Both the position numbers and the translations under genes were made by a program. The notes beneath the pieces were generated by a model. That model was not told the DNA's origin. It searched no databases and was given only the letters and a program-made list of their open reading frames with translations. From DASPKS01 sp035628035 (GTDB lineage: Bacteria > Bacteroidota > Rhodothermia > Rhodothermales > Rubricoccaceae), in the NCBI GenBank assembly GCA_035628035.1, contig DASPKS010000221.1, positions 1-43,438 of the forward strand: DNA of 43,438 bases, in the 5' to 3' direction. This document shows positions 41,888 to 43,438 of the stretch, one piece after another (position 1 is the stretch's first letter; the number at the start of each line of letters is the position of its first letter).

Positions 41888-43438
41888 ATGCGTCCTACCC
41901 TCCTTTTCCTCCTCGCGCTCGCCGTCTCCCCTGCTCTCGCCCAGGACTACGTCATCGGCGCCGAACGCGGTGGGGGTACAGCGAGCGACGTGGGCGAGGA
42001 CGCCGCCGTCGACGTGGCGGGCAACACCGCCGTTGTGGGGACCTTCGAGGGGACGGCCACCTTCGGCACGGTGAGCCTGACGAGCGCGGGGCAGGGCGAC
42101 TTCTTCGTCGTGAAGTACGACAGCCAGCGCCAGCCGCTCTGGGCGCGGCGCGGCGGTACGTCCGTGTTTAACGACTTCGCTGAGGGGGTCGCCTTCGACG
42201 GCGACGGCAACGTCTTCGTGGCGGGCTACTTCACGGGCGTCGCCACCTTCGACGGGGGCGACAACCCCGACACCACGCTCACCACGCGGAGCGACTTCGA
42301 CGCCTTCCTCGCCAAATACGACCCCAACGGTAACTTGCTCTGGGTCCGCCAGGGCGGCGGGGTGGGTCAGGACACCGGAAGGGGGATCGCCCTCGACGAC
42401 GAGGGCAATGCCTACTTCGGGGGAGGGTACGAGGGCACCGCCTGGTTCGAGGCCGACACGCTGACCTCGGCCGGCTCTTCCGACGGCTTCCTGGTGAAGT
42501 ACGCCCCCGACGGCGCGGTCCTGTGGGCCCGGTCGGTGGGAGGGCCGGAGAGCGATGGGATCTGGAACGTCGCCGTGAGCGATGAGCGGGTGGGAGATGT
42601 GATCGCGGCCGTCGGCACGTTCCGTGGGGTCGCATTCTTCGGGACCATCCCGATGCAGAGTCGGGGGAACTCCGACCTCTTCGCCTTCCGCATCGACCCC
42701 CAGGGCAGCGTGGTGTGGGCGCAGCAGGTCGGCGGCGGGGGCTTTGACTACGGCCGCGGGATCGACGTCGTCGGCTTCGGCGGGGTGTACGTCACGGGCT
42801 CCTTCGAGGGCACGATCCTCGTCGGCACCGACGTGCTTACGAGCGCCGGCGCTTCGGACGTCCTCGTCGCGCAACTCGACGAGAGCTCCGGTGCGCTCCA
42901 GTGGGGCCGCCGGGGCGGAGGGGCTGGGTTCGACATCGGGAACGACCTCGCCCTCTCGTATCCCTGCTGCGCGGGCGTTTCCGTCGCCGTCACGGGCTAC
43001 ATCGATGCCGGACCCTCCACCTTCGACGCGCCGAACCAGACCCTGACCCTCACCAGTCGCGGGTTTACCGACGGGTTCTTCGTGGACTACATGGACGGCG
43101 ACGTCCTCGACGGAACTCTGATCGGGGGGACGAACGCGGACCGGGGGTGGGGGATCGGGTCGGCTCCACACTTCGGCCGGCTGGCCCTGACCGGCGCTTT
43201 CCGTGGCGCCGCCCAAGCAGGCACCTTTACGCTGACGAGCGTCGGCAGCAACGACGTCTACGTTGTGACCATTGACGACTGCCGCGTCCGCGTTTGCGGC
43301 GATGCCAACGAGCCCGATGCGGAGGGTTCCTCACTCCGCCTTTTGCTTGCCTCCATGAACCCCGCCCGGGGCGACGTTGTGCTCTCGCTGACGACGGACC
43401 GCCCGCAACCCGTCGTGGCGGAGGTGTTCGACGCCCTG
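41888..43438 (+). CDS. Secreted SBBP-type beta-propeller protein with T9SS tail (3' end outside window)
   Basis: 517 codons without a stop from ATG 41888 to the last base. Signal peptide MRPTLLFLLALAVSPALAQ. The mature part has repeats of about 60 residues of the SBBP type, each with a GNVFVAGYFTG-like strand and a DAFLAKYDPNGNLLWVRQGGG-like strand (DFFVVKYDSQRQPLWARRGG, DGFLVKYAPDGAVLWARSVGG, DLFAFRIDPQGSVVWAQQVGG, DVLVAQLDESSGALQWGRRGGG). At the end a Por sorting domain begins (LLLASMNPARGDVVLSLTTDRPQPVVAEVFDAL), cut by the window border. Predicted cell-surface or released protein; ligand unknown. The paired CC in SYPCCAG and the C-x-V-C near the end may form disulfides. Confidence 0.88.
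   Translation, partial: MRPTLLFLLALAVSPALAQDYVIGAERGGGTASDVGEDAAVDVAGNTAVVGTFEGTATFGTVSLTSAGQGDFFVVKYDSQRQPLWARRGGTSVFNDFAEGVAFDGDGNVFVAGYFTGVATFDGGDNPDTTLTTRSDFDAFLAKYDPNGNLLWVRQGGGVGQDTGRGIALDDEGNAYFGGGYEGTAWFEADTLTSAGSSDGFLVKYAPDGAVLWARSVGGPESDGIWNVAVSDERVGDVIAAVGTFRGVAFFGTIPMQSRGNSDLFAFRIDPQGSVVWAQQVGGGGFDYGRGIDVVGFGGVYVTGSFEGTILVGTDVLTSAGASDVLVAQLDESSGALQWGRRGGGAGFDIGNDLALSYPCCAGVSVAVTGYIDAGPSTFDAPNQTLTLTSRGFTDGFFVDYMDGDVLDGTLIGGTNADRGWGIGSAPHFGRLALTGAFRGAAQAGTFTLTSVGSNDVYVVTIDDCRVRVCGDANEPDAEGSSLRLLLASMNPARGDVVLSLTTDRPQPVVAEVFDAL

Noticed and set aside
41624..43216. 530-codon minus-strand open frame opposite the beta-propeller and into the rhomboid gene
   Set aside because: Covers parts of two recognisable genes and has no domain of its own.

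Overview
The window looks like a chromosomal segment of a GC-rich member of the Bacteroidota/Rhodothermota (Rhodothermales; a relative of Rubricoccus, Rubrivirga, Salinibacter or Rhodothermus is the best guess). The reasons are three secreted proteins with type IX secretion (Por/T9SS type A) sorting domains in a strongly GC-biased genome, leaders that mostly lack a Shine-Dalgarno sequence, repeated TAnnTTTG-like hexamer/octamers in front of genes (the -7 element described for Bacteroidota), and the gene mix of cyanophycin, polyphosphate and ergothioneine metabolism with lamin-tail exoproteins. There are no rRNA, tRNA, IS, phage, integrase or CRISPR features that I can support, and no gene-free stretch exceeds 300 bases.

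Layout. 1-858: end of a secreted T9SS cargo with BNR repeats. 880-2848: two tandem YihY-family membrane proteins. 2942-3978: an Smr-domain protein and a class I amidotransferase-like C26 hydrolase, translationally overlapped. 4149-6062: a membrane-anchored protein with a lytic-transglycosylase-like core. 6133-8433: polyphosphate kinase. 8479-10377: DNA primase. 10638-10925: an extreme Lys/Ala/Gly repeat protein with its own terminator. 11059-14261: egtB-egtD (ergothioneine) overlapped with a polyphosphate glucokinase. 14270-17038 (minus): sigma-54 response regulator, deoC, SPOR lipoprotein. 17065-20556: a YegS-type lipid kinase divergent from a substrate-binding lipoprotein, FecCD permease and RNA 2',3'-cyclic phosphodiesterase.

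20535-28322 (minus) is the most distinctive region: a cyanophycin operon in the order isoaspartyl dipeptidase (iadA), cyanophycinase (cphB), cyanophycin synthetase (cphA), a CphA-like Mur ligase that has no ATP-grasp domain, and a glutaminyl-cyclase-like M28 enzyme. It holds synthesis, depolymerisation and final dipeptide hydrolysis together, plus two genes whose role is not explained by the known pathway.

28513-31873: an unrecognised acidic protein, a GCS2/YbdK carboxylate-amine ligase and an M20 amidohydrolase. 31921-34677: a secreted protein with three lamin-tail domains. 34684-35148: a lipoprotein with a TonB C-terminal domain. 35313-38300: A-type Fe-S carrier and ClpC with a strong terminator. 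38328-43438: a GT-C-like membrane protein, a small membrane protein, a minimal T9SS cargo, a rhomboid protease and the start of a secreted SBBP-type beta-propeller.

Functionally the window is rich in storage polymers (polyphosphate: ppk1 and ppgK; cyanophycin: cphA, cphB, iadA) and stress protection (ergothioneine, ClpC). All functional names come from motif recognition and knowledge of the families, without database searches.
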